Positions 1-7,055 are shown, counted from the stretch's first letter. The stretch is 17,384 bases of DNA from Candidatus Aminicenantes bacterium UBA4085 (GCA_002383325.1 DFYJ01000029.1:1663-19046); one strand, 5' to 3'. Made by a program: numbers and translations. The notes: generated by a model from the letters alone, not told the origin.

Positions 1-109
1 ACAGGCTGCGAAGATCGTGGTTGCGCTCCAGAATCTCGGTGGCCAGGCGCAACAGGACCCGCCGGATCTTGGCGGCGTCCATGATGGCGGCCTTGATCTT
101 GTTTTTCAA
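1..109 (-). CDS. pyrR: PyrR-like protein, 3' part beyond the window edge
   Basis: The N-terminal ~36 residues of a minus-strand gene that runs off the left edge. The translation contains IMDAAKIRRVLLRLATEILE, which resembles the first helix of PyrR, the pyrimidine operon regulator/uracil phosphoribosyltransferase (family pattern: hydrophobic-D-x3-I-R-R-x-L-x-R-[IL]-x-x-E-I-x-E-R). In the family, PyrR binds pyr mRNA to attenuate transcription and can convert uracil plus PRPP to UMP. I chose the TTG at 109 because a GGAG lies about 6 bases upstream; an ATG at 82 is the alternative start. It lies 43 bases downstream of ribF and is probably in the same transcript. The PRPP loop and the RNA-binding part are outside the window, so the call rests only on the N-terminus. 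Confidence 0.65.
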   Translation of the reverse strand, partial: MKNKIKAAIMDAAKIRRVLLRLATEILERNHDLRSL

Positions 110-152
110 GCCAGCCTCCAGGCCCTTTTATACCATCGAATGGGGTGCGGCC

Positions 153-1091
153 TCAAATCCCGTGGCCCAGCTCGCGGCGCCGGAAGAAGTCCCGGGCGGC
201 CGCGGCGTCGCGGCCGATCTGGATCCGCAGAGCGGCGGCGTCTAGGAAGCGGATCTCGTCGCGCAGCTTGCGCAGGAAAGCCAGCCGGGCGCCGGCCCCA
301 TAGAGGTCGCCGCAATAGTCCAGGATGTGGGTCTCGACGGTCCAGTCGTGGCTGTGGAAGGTCGGGCGGACGCCGGCGCTGGTTACCGACGGAAGGACCC
401 GTTCCTCGACCGCCAGCAGGGTCACGTAGACACCCCGCGGAACGAGCTCGTTGGGCGTGATCAGGTTGGCGGTGGGAAAGCCGATGCGGCGCCCTCGGCT
501 GGCCCCGGAGACGACGTCGCATTCCAAGGCGTACGGCCTTCCGAGGAGCGCGTTGGCGGTCTCGATGCGGCCGCTGAGCAGGAGGTCGCGGATGCGGCTG
601 GAGCGGACGATGCGGCCGGCCCGCTTGACGTGGGGGATGGTCCGCACGGCCAGTCCGCTCCGCCGTCCCCAGCGGCGAAGGTCATCGACTCCCGCGGACC
701 GCTCGGCCCCGAAGCGGAAGTCGGCGCCGACGATGACGACCCGGGCGTTGAGGCCAGCCAGGAGGATGTCCCGGACGAAGTCCTCGCCGGGCAGGCGGGC
801 GAACTCCAGGTTGAAGGGCAGGATGACCGTTGCGTCCAGGCCGAACTCGCGCAGGCCCTCCAGCCGCTGTTCGACGGTCTGGAGCATGCACAGACGGTGG
901 GGGCCGAAGACCTTCTCGGGATGGGGGGCGAAGGTCACCGCGGCGGCCGGCAGGCCCCGCTTGGCGGCTTCGGCCTTGAGCCGGGCCAGGACGCGGCGAT
1001 GCCCCAGGTGAAGGCCGTCGAAGTTGCCGATGGCCGCGGCCAGGGGCGGCCTGGAGGAAGGGAGGGAGGCCAGGGAGCGAAAGATCTGCAT
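153..1091 (-). CDS. ribF: Bifunctional riboflavin kinase/FMN adenylyltransferase
   Basis: Makes FMN and then FAD from riboflavin in the cytoplasm. The 312 residues match the usual RibF length (about 300-320). The N-terminal nucleotidyltransferase half has GNFDGLHLGH (residues 22-31, with the HxGH-type site), FAPHP (54-58), GADFRFG (122-128) and RSSRIR (163-168). The C-terminal riboflavin kinase half has GRRIGFPTANL (200-210), GVYV (220-223), GVRPTF (240-245) and the ETHILDY segment (253-259) carrying the catalytic Glu. The gene starts 12 bases after the DUF1844 gene and is followed 43 bases later by the pyrR-like start, so the three appear to form one minus-strand operon. Nothing is truncated or missing. 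Confidence 0.97.
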   Translation of the reverse strand: MQIFRSLASLPSSRPPLAAAIGNFDGLHLGHRRVLARLKAEAAKRGLPAAAVTFAPHPEKVFGPHRLCMLQTVEQRLEGLREFGLDATVILPFNLEFARLPGEDFVRDILLAGLNARVVIVGADFRFGAERSAGVDDLRRWGRRSGLAVRTIPHVKRAGRIVRSSRIRDLLLSGRIETANALLGRPYALECDVVSGASRGRRIGFPTANLITPNELVPRGVYVTLLAVEERVLPSVTSAGVRPTFHSHDWTVETHILDYCGDLYGAGARLAFLRKLRDEIRFLDAAALRIQIGRDAAAARDFFRRRELGHGI

Positions 1092-1103
1092 GACGGACGC
1101 CGG

Positions 1104-1433
1104 TCAGACCTTGAGGATCTCCGTCTTCTGCATGTAGCGCATCTTCAGATCGGTCAGGCCGGCTTCGAGGAAGTCGTATTCAGCCGGCTTGAGGCGTCCC
1201 TGGGTCCGGTCTTTAAGCAGGTCCAGCAGGTCGATCAGCCGCTTGGCGAAATCGATGCTCTCGGCCGGCCCGCCCTTGAGGGGGTCCTCCAGCACGCCGA
1301 GCTTGATCAAGGCCTGGCTGTAGAACGGGTAAACGAGCGAGCTGAAGTCCAGGGGGGGGAGAAACTCCCGCGGCTCTTCGGCGGCGAACTTCCCGTCCGC
1401 GCCGGCCGCCTTTTCGTCGCGATCCTCGTCCAT
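1104..1433 (-). CDS. DUF1844-family protein
   Basis: A 109-residue cytoplasmic protein. After a charged, low-complexity N-terminus (residues 1-24), the body matches the DUF1844 pattern: LPPLDFSSLVYPFYSQALIK, then LGVLEDP, an amphipathic helix AKRLIDLLDLLKDRTQG and a closing helix of about 35 residues. The function of this family is not established; it is common as a small gene in Acidobacteriota, Deltaproteobacteria-like groups and Planctomycetes. I chose the ATG at 1433 because AAGGAAAGGAG lies about 9 bases upstream; the open frame continues further but without a start signal and antisense to mazG. It is the first gene of the DUF1844-ribF-pyrR group and is transcribed divergently from mazG across a 99-base gap. 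Confidence 0.85.
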   Translation of the reverse strand: MDEDRDEKAAGADGKFAAEEPREFLPPLDFSSLVYPFYSQALIKLGVLEDPLKGGPAESIDFAKRLIDLLDLLKDRTQGRLKPAEYDFLEAGLTDLKMRYMQKTEILKV

Positions 1434-1465
1434 GGCGGCGGTCTCCTTTCCTTGCGACGAGCAAC

Positions 1466-1495
1466 AGAATACACGAAGCGGATCGGCGCGTCCAG
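1466..1495 (-). promoter_or_regulatory. Candidate promoter for the DUF1844-ribF operon
   Basis: On the minus strand CTGGAC (1495-1490) and TATTCT (1471-1466) are 18 bases apart, about 33 bases upstream of the DUF1844 start. The -35 is poor, so this is a weak prediction supported mainly by its position in the divergent gap. Confidence 0.35.
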
Positions 1496-1497
1496 AC

Positions 1498-1526
1498 TTG
1501 GCCGGAAGGGGGAGGCGTGCTATAAG
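1498..1526 (+). promoter_or_regulatory. Candidate promoter for mazG
   Basis: TTGGCC (1498-1503) and TATAAG (1521-1526) are separated by 17 bases. The -10 ends 6 bases before the mazG ATG, so transcription would begin at or next to the start codon (see findings). Confidence 0.45.
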
Positions 1527-1532
1527 GGGGCC

Positions 1533-2327
1533 ATGGACGCCAAGGACCGAGAGACTGCCGGAACCAAGTTCCAGCGCCTGGTCGACATTCTCAGCGCGCT
1601 GCGCGGCCCCGACGGCTGCCCCTGGGATCGGGAGCAGGACGCCCGGTCCATCGCCGGCTACTTCCTGGAGGAAGTCTACGAGGCGGTCGATGCCCTGTCC
1701 CGCGGCGACGAGAGGGCTCTGGCCGAGGAGCTGGGGGATGTCCTGATGGAGGTCGTCTTCCTGTCCCGCATCTTCGAGGAGAATGGGGCTTTCGACGCGG
1801 CGGCGGCCCTGGACGGCATCAACGACAAGATGGTCCGGCGCCATCCCCACGTCTTTGGCGGCGAGAAGGTCGACAGCGCGGACCGGGTCCTGGACGAGTG
1901 GGTTCGCCGGAAGAAGGAGGAGAAGCGCCGCACGTCGCCCTTCGAAGGCTTGCCGGAGTCGGCGCCCGCGCTTCTGGGCGCCTTCCTGATGGGCCAGCGG
2001 GCCGCCCAGGAGGCTTTCGACTGGCCGGCGGCGGCGGATGCCCTGGCCAAAGTCCGCGAGGAGCTGGCCGAGATCGAGGCTGCCCTGGCCCATGGCGCTC
2101 CTGAGGAGATCGAGGAGGAGATCGGCGACGCCCTCTTCGCCCTGGCTCAGGCCGCCCGGCTGGCCAAGATCCATCCGGAGATCGCCCTGCGCCGAGCCAA
2201 CGCCAAGTTCGCGGCCCGCTACGAGGCGCTGCGGGAGGCCTTTGCGGACCGCGGCCTGAAACTGAAGGAAGCCTCGCCGGCCGAGATGGACCGCGTCTGG
2301 GAGGAGATCAAGAAGAGACGGGCCTGA
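1533..2327 (+). CDS. mazG: Nucleoside triphosphate pyrophosphohydrolase MazG
   Basis: Hydrolyses NTPs and dNTPs to the monophosphate and PPi, cleaning non-canonical nucleotides from the pool. At 264 residues it is the size of E. coli MazG (263) and has the two tandem MazG domains. The N-terminal domain carries CPWDREQ (29-35) and the metal-binding EEVYE (46-50) plus EELGD (65-69); the linker has RRHPHVFG (102-109). The C-terminal domain repeats the pattern with EELAE (176-180) and EEEIGD (about 194-199). The open frame extends far upstream, antisense to ribF, but only the ATG at 1533 gives the family's N-terminus; an AAGGGGG tract precedes it by two bases. It is a single-gene unit whose stop lies 2 bases from the stop of convergent prfB. 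Confidence 0.96.
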   Translation: MDAKDRETAGTKFQRLVDILSALRGPDGCPWDREQDARSIAGYFLEEVYEAVDALSRGDERALAEELGDVLMEVVFLSRIFEENGAFDAAAALDGINDKMVRRHPHVFGGEKVDSADRVLDEWVRRKKEEKRRTSPFEGLPESAPALLGAFLMGQRAAQEAFDWPAAADALAKVREELAEIEAALAHGAPEEIEEEIGDALFALAQAARLAKIHPEIALRRANAKFAARYEALREAFADRGLKLKEASPAEMDRVWEEIKKRRA

Positions 2328-2329
2328 GG

Positions 2330-3460
2330 TCAGGCCCCGGGATTGCGGCGGAGGAAGAGGGCCGACTTGACGAAGTCGTCCAGGCCGCCGTCCAGGACCC
2401 GCTCGGTGTCGCCGGTCTCGAGCCTCGTCCGCAGGTCCTTAATCATCCGGTAGGGGTGGAGGACGTAGGACCGGATCTGGTTGCCCCAGGCAATCTCCGT
2501 CTTGGCGTCCTCGAGCTTGTCGATCTTCTCCCGCTTCTTGCGCTGCTCCATCTCGTAGAGGCGGGCCTTGAGGACCTTCATCGCCGAGGCCTTGTTCTTG
2601 TGCTGGGAGCGCTCGTTCTGGCACTGGACGACGATCCCGGTCGGCAAGTGAGTGATGCGGACGGCCGAGTCCGTGGTGTTGACGTGCTGGCCGCCCTTGC
2701 CGCCGGAGCGGTAGGTGTCGATCTTGAGATCGTCGGGGTTGATGGCCACCTCGACGTCGTCGTCGATCTCGGGATAGACGAAGACGGCGGCGAAGGACGT
2801 GTGGCGCCTCTTGGCGGCATCGTAGGGGGAGATGCGGACCAGGCGGTGGACGCCGTTCTCCTGGCTCAGGCGGCCGAAGGCGTAATCGCCTTCGATTCGG
2901 AGGGTGGCGCTCTTGATGCCCGCCTCCTCGCCCGGCGTCACGTCCAGGGATTCGGCCTTCCAGCCCATCTGCTCGGCGTAGCGCAGGTACATCCGAAGGA
3001 GCATCGAGGCCCAGTCCTGCGACTCCGTGCCGCCCGCGCCGGGGTGGATGGTCAGGATGGCGTTGCGCGGGTCGTCGATCTCCGTGAACAGAGCTTGCAG
3101 CTCGGCCTCGTCCAAGTTCCGAGCGAAGTCGTCCAGGGCCAGCTCGAAGTCCTTCGCCACCGGCTCTCCCTCGCGGGCCAGCTCCAGGAGGGTGTCGAGG
3201 TCCTCTTTCTTGCCATAGAGGCGGCTGAGGAAGGCGACTTCACGCTCCAGCCGCTTCTTGCCCTGCTGCAGGGTCATGGACCGCTTCTGGTCCTGCCAGA
3301 CCGCCGGATCGGAGAGCTCCTTGGTCAGGGCCTCCATCTCGGACCGGCGGGCGGCCAGGTCGAGAAAGCCGCGCAGCTCCTCGAACTTGATGAAAAGGCT
3401 CCGGGCCTTGGTCTCCAGGTCGGCAAAATGTCCGGTCGTGTTCTCGTTTTGGGGGCTCAT
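2330..3460 (-). CDS. prfB: Peptide chain release factor 2
   Basis: Recognises UGA and UAA stop codons in the ribosomal A site and triggers release of the finished protein. The 376 residues cover the helical N-domain, the codon-recognition superdomain, and the catalytic loop GGKGGQHVN with GGQ at 256-258. HPGAGGTESQDWASML (139-154), RRHTSF (218-223) and NERSQHKNK (282-290) are typical of RF2. The stop-codon reading tripeptide is SPY (211-213), not the usual RF2 SPF. The N-terminal ELRGFLD reads straight through with no in-frame stop, so the programmed +1 frameshift known from E. coli is absent. The ATG overlaps the lnt stop in an ATGA (3457-3460), which suggests coupled translation. This is the last gene of the SPOR-lnt-prfB operon. 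Confidence 0.96.
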   Translation of the reverse strand: MSPQNENTTGHFADLETKARSLFIKFEELRGFLDLAARRSEMEALTKELSDPAVWQDQKRSMTLQQGKKRLEREVAFLSRLYGKKEDLDTLLELAREGEPVAKDFELALDDFARNLDEAELQALFTEIDDPRNAILTIHPGAGGTESQDWASMLLRMYLRYAEQMGWKAESLDVTPGEEAGIKSATLRIEGDYAFGRLSQENGVHRLVRISPYDAAKRRHTSFAAVFVYPEIDDDVEVAINPDDLKIDTYRSGGKGGQHVNTTDSAVRITHLPTGIVVQCQNERSQHKNKASAMKVLKARLYEMEQRKKREKIDKLEDAKTEIAWGNQIRSYVLHPYRMIKDLRTRLETGDTERVLDGGLDDFVKSALFLRRNPGA

Positions 3461-4998
3461 GGGCGTCTCTTGGTCAAAGCCAGGATGAGGAAGGCCGCGG
3501 CCAGGACGGCCGAAGCGGCCGCGAACAGGTCGCCGAAGCGGGCGTAGAAGGACAGGGCGCTCGAGGGCGTCACGTCGCCGGCCAGGAACGTCTTCTCCTC
3601 GAGCCGGCTCTGCCGGACGATCCGACCGAAGGGATCGACGAAGCCGCTGATTCCCGTAGTGGCGGCCCGCAGGACGAAGCGCCGGTTTTCCACGGCCCGC
3701 AGGACCGCCTGGGCGAAGTGCTGGTGGGGGGCGGCCGACGTCCCATACCAGCCGTCGTTGGTGATCGTGACCAGGAAGCGGGCGCCCTTCTTGACGAAGC
3801 GGCGGACCTCATCCGGGAAGATGATCTCGTAGCAGATAGGCGAGGCATAGGGCACGTTCTGGAAGGAGTGGAGGGTGCGTCCCCGGCCCGGGTTGAGGCT
3901 CCCTACGGCCGGGACCATCTTCTCGATGAAGCCGAGCACGGCCCGGTAGGGGACGTACTCGCCGAAGGGGACCAGGTGCATCTTGGCGTACTTGGAGACG
4001 GTTCCGTCGGGGGAAATTTGGAGAGCCGTGTTGTGGTAGCCCGGCTCCGCGGCTCCCGGGGATGTCTCGATCGTCCCCAGCAGGAGGCTCGCCTCCGACT
4101 CCCAAGCCAGGCCGGTGAGGGCGCTCTCGAAGCGGAGGCTGGCCGCGTCTCGGCAGCTGAAGCACATCGGGACGCTCATCTCCGGCCAAACGATCAGGCG
4201 GGCGCCTTCGTCCCGGGCTTGCCGGGAGAGGCTCATGTGCTCGTCGAAGACGGACTGGATCTTATCCATCCCGGCCCGGCTCCAATCCAGGTCCGGATCG
4301 ACGTTGCCTTGGATCACGGCCGCCTTGAAGGTCTGGGGGCCGGGGACGACCTTGTCCATGACGATGAAGCCCGCGATATGGATGGCGGCCAGGGCGATCG
4401 TGCCGACGGCGAACGGCAGCCGCTTCATATAAGTGATCGAGCCGGCGAAGAGCGACTGGAACATGACCAGCAGGAACGAGATCCCATACACGCCGGTTAC
4501 GGCCGCCACCTGGATGAAGGCGGTATTCTTGAATTGGCTCAAGCCGAGCAGGCCCCAAGGGAAGCCGGTCAGGGCATGGGTCAGGCCGTACTCCAGGGCC
4601 ACCCAGAGAAAGGGAGCGACGAAGAAGGCGGTCTCGCCCAGCTTCCGGCGGATGAGCGCGAAGCCGAGGCCGAACAGGGCCCAGCTGAGCCCCAGGATGA
4701 GGATGAACAAGAGGTAGATGAGAAGACTAGCCGCGAGAGGCAGGCCTCCGTAGTGCCGCGGGACGTTGGGAATCCAGGTCAGAAGGAGGCCGTAGAAGAC
4801 GGCGCCGGCCGTCCAGCCCAGGAAGAAGCCCTGCCGCGGCCTGGCCCGCACCAGCAGGAAGATCAGCGGCAGGAGAGAGATCCAGGCGAAGAACATCAGG
4901 TTGAGCTTGGGGAAGGCGATGGCCGTCAGGGCGCCGGAGAAGGCCGCCCCGAGCAGTCCGAGCCCCGTCAGCCGGCCGGAAGAAGTATCATTCGACAT
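3457..4998 (-). CDS. lnt: Apolipoprotein N-acyltransferase
   Basis: Adds the third acyl chain to the N-terminal cysteine of lipoproteins at the outer face of the inner membrane, the last step after Lgt and LspA. At 513 residues it has the family length (about 510). Several hydrophobic membrane segments fill residues 12-215, followed by a nitrilase-like domain (about 224-475) and a last membrane helix (about 488-508). The catalytic triad is visible as E273 in IVWPEMS, K339 in KYAKMHLVPFGEYVPY and C389 in PICYEI; the ITNDGWYG (412-419) block is also present. A GAGAGGAA Shine-Dalgarno precedes the ATG. The gene sits between the SPOR protein (33-base gap) and prfB (4-base overlap). Together with lpxB it supports a diderm envelope. 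Confidence 0.97.
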   Translation of the reverse strand: MSNDTSSGRLTGLGLLGAAFSGALTAIAFPKLNLMFFAWISLLPLIFLLVRARPRQGFFLGWTAGAVFYGLLLTWIPNVPRHYGGLPLAASLLIYLLFILILGLSWALFGLGFALIRRKLGETAFFVAPFLWVALEYGLTHALTGFPWGLLGLSQFKNTAFIQVAAVTGVYGISFLLVMFQSLFAGSITYMKRLPFAVGTIALAAIHIAGFIVMDKVVPGPQTFKAAVIQGNVDPDLDWSRAGMDKIQSVFDEHMSLSRQARDEGARLIVWPEMSVPMCFSCRDAASLRFESALTGLAWESEASLLLGTIETSPGAAEPGYHNTALQISPDGTVSKYAKMHLVPFGEYVPYRAVLGFIEKMVPAVGSLNPGRGRTLHSFQNVPYASPICYEIIFPDEVRRFVKKGARFLVTITNDGWYGTSAAPHQHFAQAVLRAVENRRFVLRAATTGISGFVDPFGRIVRQSRLEEKTFLAGDVTPSSALSFYARFGDLFAAASAVLAAAFLILALTKRRP

Positions 4999-5031
4999 GC
5001 GGGATTCCTCTCGGGAGCGGGAGATGGGCGG

Positions 5032-5640
5032 TCAGCCCTTGACCAGGAAATAATCGACGGTCTTCTTCTTGGCCGCCTCGGCCAGCTTGGCTTTGGCTTC
5101 CTCGGCCTTGGCCTTGCTCTCGTAGGGGCCGACGCGGACCCGGTAGACGATCTTCTTGTCCTTGGCCAGCGGGTCCATCACGACGACCGGGAAGCCTTCC
5201 TTTTCCAGCTTGCGGGCCAGAGTCTCCGCGGCCGGTTTCTCGTCGCTGGCCGAGACCTGGACAAACCACCCGGCGGCCGACGCGGCCGGCTTGGCCTTGG
5301 CCTCGGGCTTTTCAGCGGGGGGCTTCACGGCGGGCTTCGTGACCGGCGAGGAAGCGCCCGTCTTGGTCCCCGGGGTATCCGCTTGGCTCTTGGGCGCGAC
5401 GGGCTCGGGCAGCGGTCCGCCCGCTGCTTGGAGGGCCTGGGCATCCAGCTCGGCCTGGATCGATGAGGCCGGGGTCTCCGCCCGGGACGCCTTTTCGCCG
5501 GCTTTGGCGGCCAGCGACGCCCTCTTGCTGCCCATCGAGATGCCCAGCAGGAAGACGAAGACGCACAGAGCGATCAGGCCCAGGAAGACGACCACGAGCT
5601 GGTGCGTGGCGAACTGGAGCTCACGCGCGCCTTTGGCCAT
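5032..5640 (-). CDS. SPOR-domain membrane protein
   Basis: A 202-residue single-pass protein. A short cytoplasmic start is followed by one membrane segment (about 14-36, rich in V, F, L and I), then a long Ala/Pro/Lys-rich linker (about 40-122) and a C-terminal SPOR domain (about 124-200: GWFVQVSASDEKPAAETLA, then VVVMDPL, YRVRVGPYESKAKAEEAKAKL). In the family, SPOR domains bind peptidoglycan denuded of stem peptides, often at the division septum, so this is probably a periplasmic division or cell-wall protein such as a DedD/FtsN-like factor. The exact role cannot be named from sequence. It is the first gene of the lnt-prfB operon and lies directly downstream of a consensus promoter. Confidence 0.9.
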   Translation of the reverse strand: MAKGARELQFATHQLVVVFLGLIALCVFVFLLGISMGSKRASLAAKAGEKASRAETPASSIQAELDAQALQAAGGPLPEPVAPKSQADTPGTKTGASSPVTKPAVKPPAEKPEAKAKPAASAAGWFVQVSASDEKPAAETLARKLEKEGFPVVVMDPLAKDKKIVYRVRVGPYESKAKAEEAKAKLAEAAKKKTVDYFLVKG

Positions 5641-5677
5641 GTCCTTGCTCTTGTCGGGAATTTTTCATACTGATTCC

Positions 5678-5706
5678 ATTATAGAAAGGGCTTTCCGGGT
5701 TGTCAA
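5678..5706 (-). promoter_or_regulatory. Perfect-consensus housekeeping promoter for SPOR-lnt-prfB
   Basis: On the minus strand TTGACA (5706-5701) and TATAAT (5683-5678) are exactly 17 bases apart. Transcription would begin near 5671, giving a leader of about 30 bases before the ATG at 5640. Its -35 box is 16 bases from the -35 box of the divergent HU promoter. Confidence 0.85.
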
Positions 5707-5722
5707 CCGGAGACGGGCCGGC

Positions 5723-5751
5723 TTGACTTTTAAAGGGCGAAAAACTAAAGT
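5723..5751 (+). promoter_or_regulatory. Promoter for the HU-family gene
   Basis: TTGACT (5723-5728), a 17-base spacer and TAAAGT (5746-5751). Expected start near 5758, about 19 bases before the HU start codon. The surrounding A/T-rich stretch stands out against the GC-rich neighbourhood. Confidence 0.75.
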
Positions 5752-5776
5752 AATGCTTTCCGCGCAGGAGACTTTC

Positions 5777-6052
5777 ATGATCAAGAACGATATCGCCCTG
5801 GCCATCGAGAAGAAGTCGACCTTCAACGCGGCGAAATCCCTGTTGATTGTGGAAGCCGTTCTTGACGCCCTTAAGGACGCTCTGACCAAGAAGGAAAAAG
5901 TGGAGATTCGCGGCTTCGGCAGCTTCAAGGTCATGGCCAAGAAGACCGGCTACGGCCGGGATATACGCCGCAAGAAGCAGATCCACATCACCGAAGGCAA
6001 GCGGATCAAGTTCCGCAGCGGGCAGGAGCTGAAGAACATCTCGTCGGAGTGA
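5777..6052 (+). CDS. HU/IHF-family DNA-binding protein, atypical arm
   Basis: A 91-residue nucleoid protein, the usual HU length. It has the helical dimerisation body (1-45), the signature GFGSFKV (46-52), the beta arm and the C-terminal FRSGQELKN. In the family a dimer bends DNA by inserting a proline at each arm tip. It aligns without gaps to E. coli HU, but where HU and IHF have G-R-N-P-x-T-G this protein has G-R-D-I-R-R-K, so the intercalating Pro63 is Ile63 (see findings). The arm is instead rich in Lys and Arg. The ATG at 5777 was chosen because AGGAG lies 6 bases upstream and the family N-terminus begins there. It has its own promoter and may be cotranscribed with the next gene. Confidence 0.93.
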   Translation: MIKNDIALAIEKKSTFNAAKSLLIVEAVLDALKDALTKKEKVEIRGFGSFKVMAKKTGYGRDIRRKKQIHITEGKRIKFRSGQELKNISSE

Positions 6053-6070
6053 TCGGGGGCAGCCCCGATC
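6051..6070 (+). terminator. Stable hairpin after the HU gene
   Basis: GATCGGGG (6051-6058) pairs perfectly with CCCCGATC (6063-6070) around a 4-base GCAG loop, starting inside the HU stop codon. There is no T-run, so it may be a weak terminator or an mRNA-stabilising 3' end that sets HU expression above that of the downstream gene. Confidence 0.45.
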
Positions 6071-6104
6071 CGCCGGAGCCCACCCTTCGCCGCAGGAGCG
6101 TTCC

Positions 6105-7055
6105 ATGGCCCGAACCGTCCGACCCCTGACTCCCGACGGCATCAGCACCTATCCCCTCCGCTCCCGGCCCAGCAAGGTCGGTCTGGCGGGCTTCGCCAAG
6201 CCCCTTCCGCCCGGCGCCTCGGTGGCCGAGCTGCTCGACTCCCTGCCCGGATTCCTGGCGGCCGCCGATCTGCGCTCCTTCGTGGCCGCCTGCCGGGCGG
6301 CCCGCGACCGCGGCAAACCCCTCGTCTGGGGCATGGGCGCCCACGTCATCAAAGTCGGATTGAGTCCGGTCCTGATCGACCTGATGCGCGAAGGCTGGAT
6401 CTCCGGGTTGGCTCTCAACGGGGCCGGCATCATCCACGACTTCGAGATCGCCTTCGCCGGCCGGACCTCCGAGGATGTCGAAGCCCGGATCCAAGACGGC
6501 CGCTTCGGCATGGCCAGGGAGACGGGCGAGCTGCTGAACAAGGCCATCACCCAGGGAGCGGCCGAAGGGCTGGGGCTCGGCGAGTCCGTCGGAAGGATGA
6601 TCGCTGGCTCGAAATTTCCCCACCGCGAGCTGAGCCTGCTGGGGACGGCGGCCCATCTGAAAATCCCCGTGACCGTCCACGTGGCCGTGGGCACCGATAT
6701 CATCCACGTCCATCCCCAGGCCAGCGGCGAGGCCATCGGCCTGGCCTCGCTGCGCGACTTCTTCCGGCTGGCCGGGCTGGTCCGGGAGATGAACGGCGGC
6801 GGCGTCTATCTCAACGTCGGCTCAGCCGTGCTTTTGCCCGAAGTCTTTCTCAAAGCCGTCTCGCTGGTCCGCAACAAGGGCCACCGGCTGGACGGGTTTT
6901 CCACCGCTGTCTTCGACTTCATGCGCCATTACCGGCCGTCGGAGAACGTGACCAAGCGGCCGCTGGGCAAGAAGGGGCGCGGGTACTACTTCGTCGGGCC
7001 CCACGAGATTCTCATTCCCCTTCTCGCCGCCGCGCTCAAGGAATCGAAGTCGTAG
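6105..7055 (+). CDS. Deoxyhypusine-synthase-like protein, function unknown
   Basis: A 316-residue soluble protein that I recognise only loosely. Its glycine-rich and histidine-rich segments, WGMGAHVIKVGLSP (75-88), LNGAGIIHDFEIAF (104-117), GTDIIHVHPQASGEA (196-210) and VYLNVGSAVLLPEVF (234-248), look like a Rossmann-type enzyme of the deoxyhypusine synthase superfamily, whose members handle NAD and polyamines. The N-G-A-x-x-x-H-D-x-E core fits that idea. Bacteria do not make hypusine, so a bacterial homologue would be expected to do something else, for example act on another amine. I cannot name the substrate. The ATG at 6105 has AGGAG 7 bases upstream. It follows HU by 52 bases and ends exactly at the palindromic element. 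It has no signal peptide or membrane segment. Confidence 0.55.
   Translation: MARTVRPLTPDGISTYPLRSRPSKVGLAGFAKPLPPGASVAELLDSLPGFLAAADLRSFVAACRAARDRGKPLVWGMGAHVIKVGLSPVLIDLMREGWISGLALNGAGIIHDFEIAFAGRTSEDVEARIQDGRFGMARETGELLNKAITQGAAEGLGLGESVGRMIAGSKFPHRELSLLGTAAHLKIPVTVHVAVGTDIIHVHPQASGEAIGLASLRDFFRLAGLVREMNGGGVYLNVGSAVLLPEVFLKAVSLVRNKGHRLDGFSTAVFDFMRHYRPSENVTKRPLGKKGRGYYFVGPHEILIPLLAAALKESKS

Noticed and set aside
327..1532. Long plus-strand open frame upstream of and in frame with mazG
   Set aside because: It is antisense to ribF and the DUF1844 gene, has low-complexity composition and no family similarity; mazG begins at 1533.
2456..3547. 363-codon plus-strand open frame opposite prfB
   Set aside because: It mirrors a fully recognisable release factor and lacks a ribosome site and any known motif.
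3718..5466. 582-codon plus-strand open frame opposite lnt and the SPOR gene
   Set aside because: Composition is that of a high-GC antisense shadow (Gly, Asp, Glu, Arg rich), while the minus-strand genes have complete catalytic motifs.
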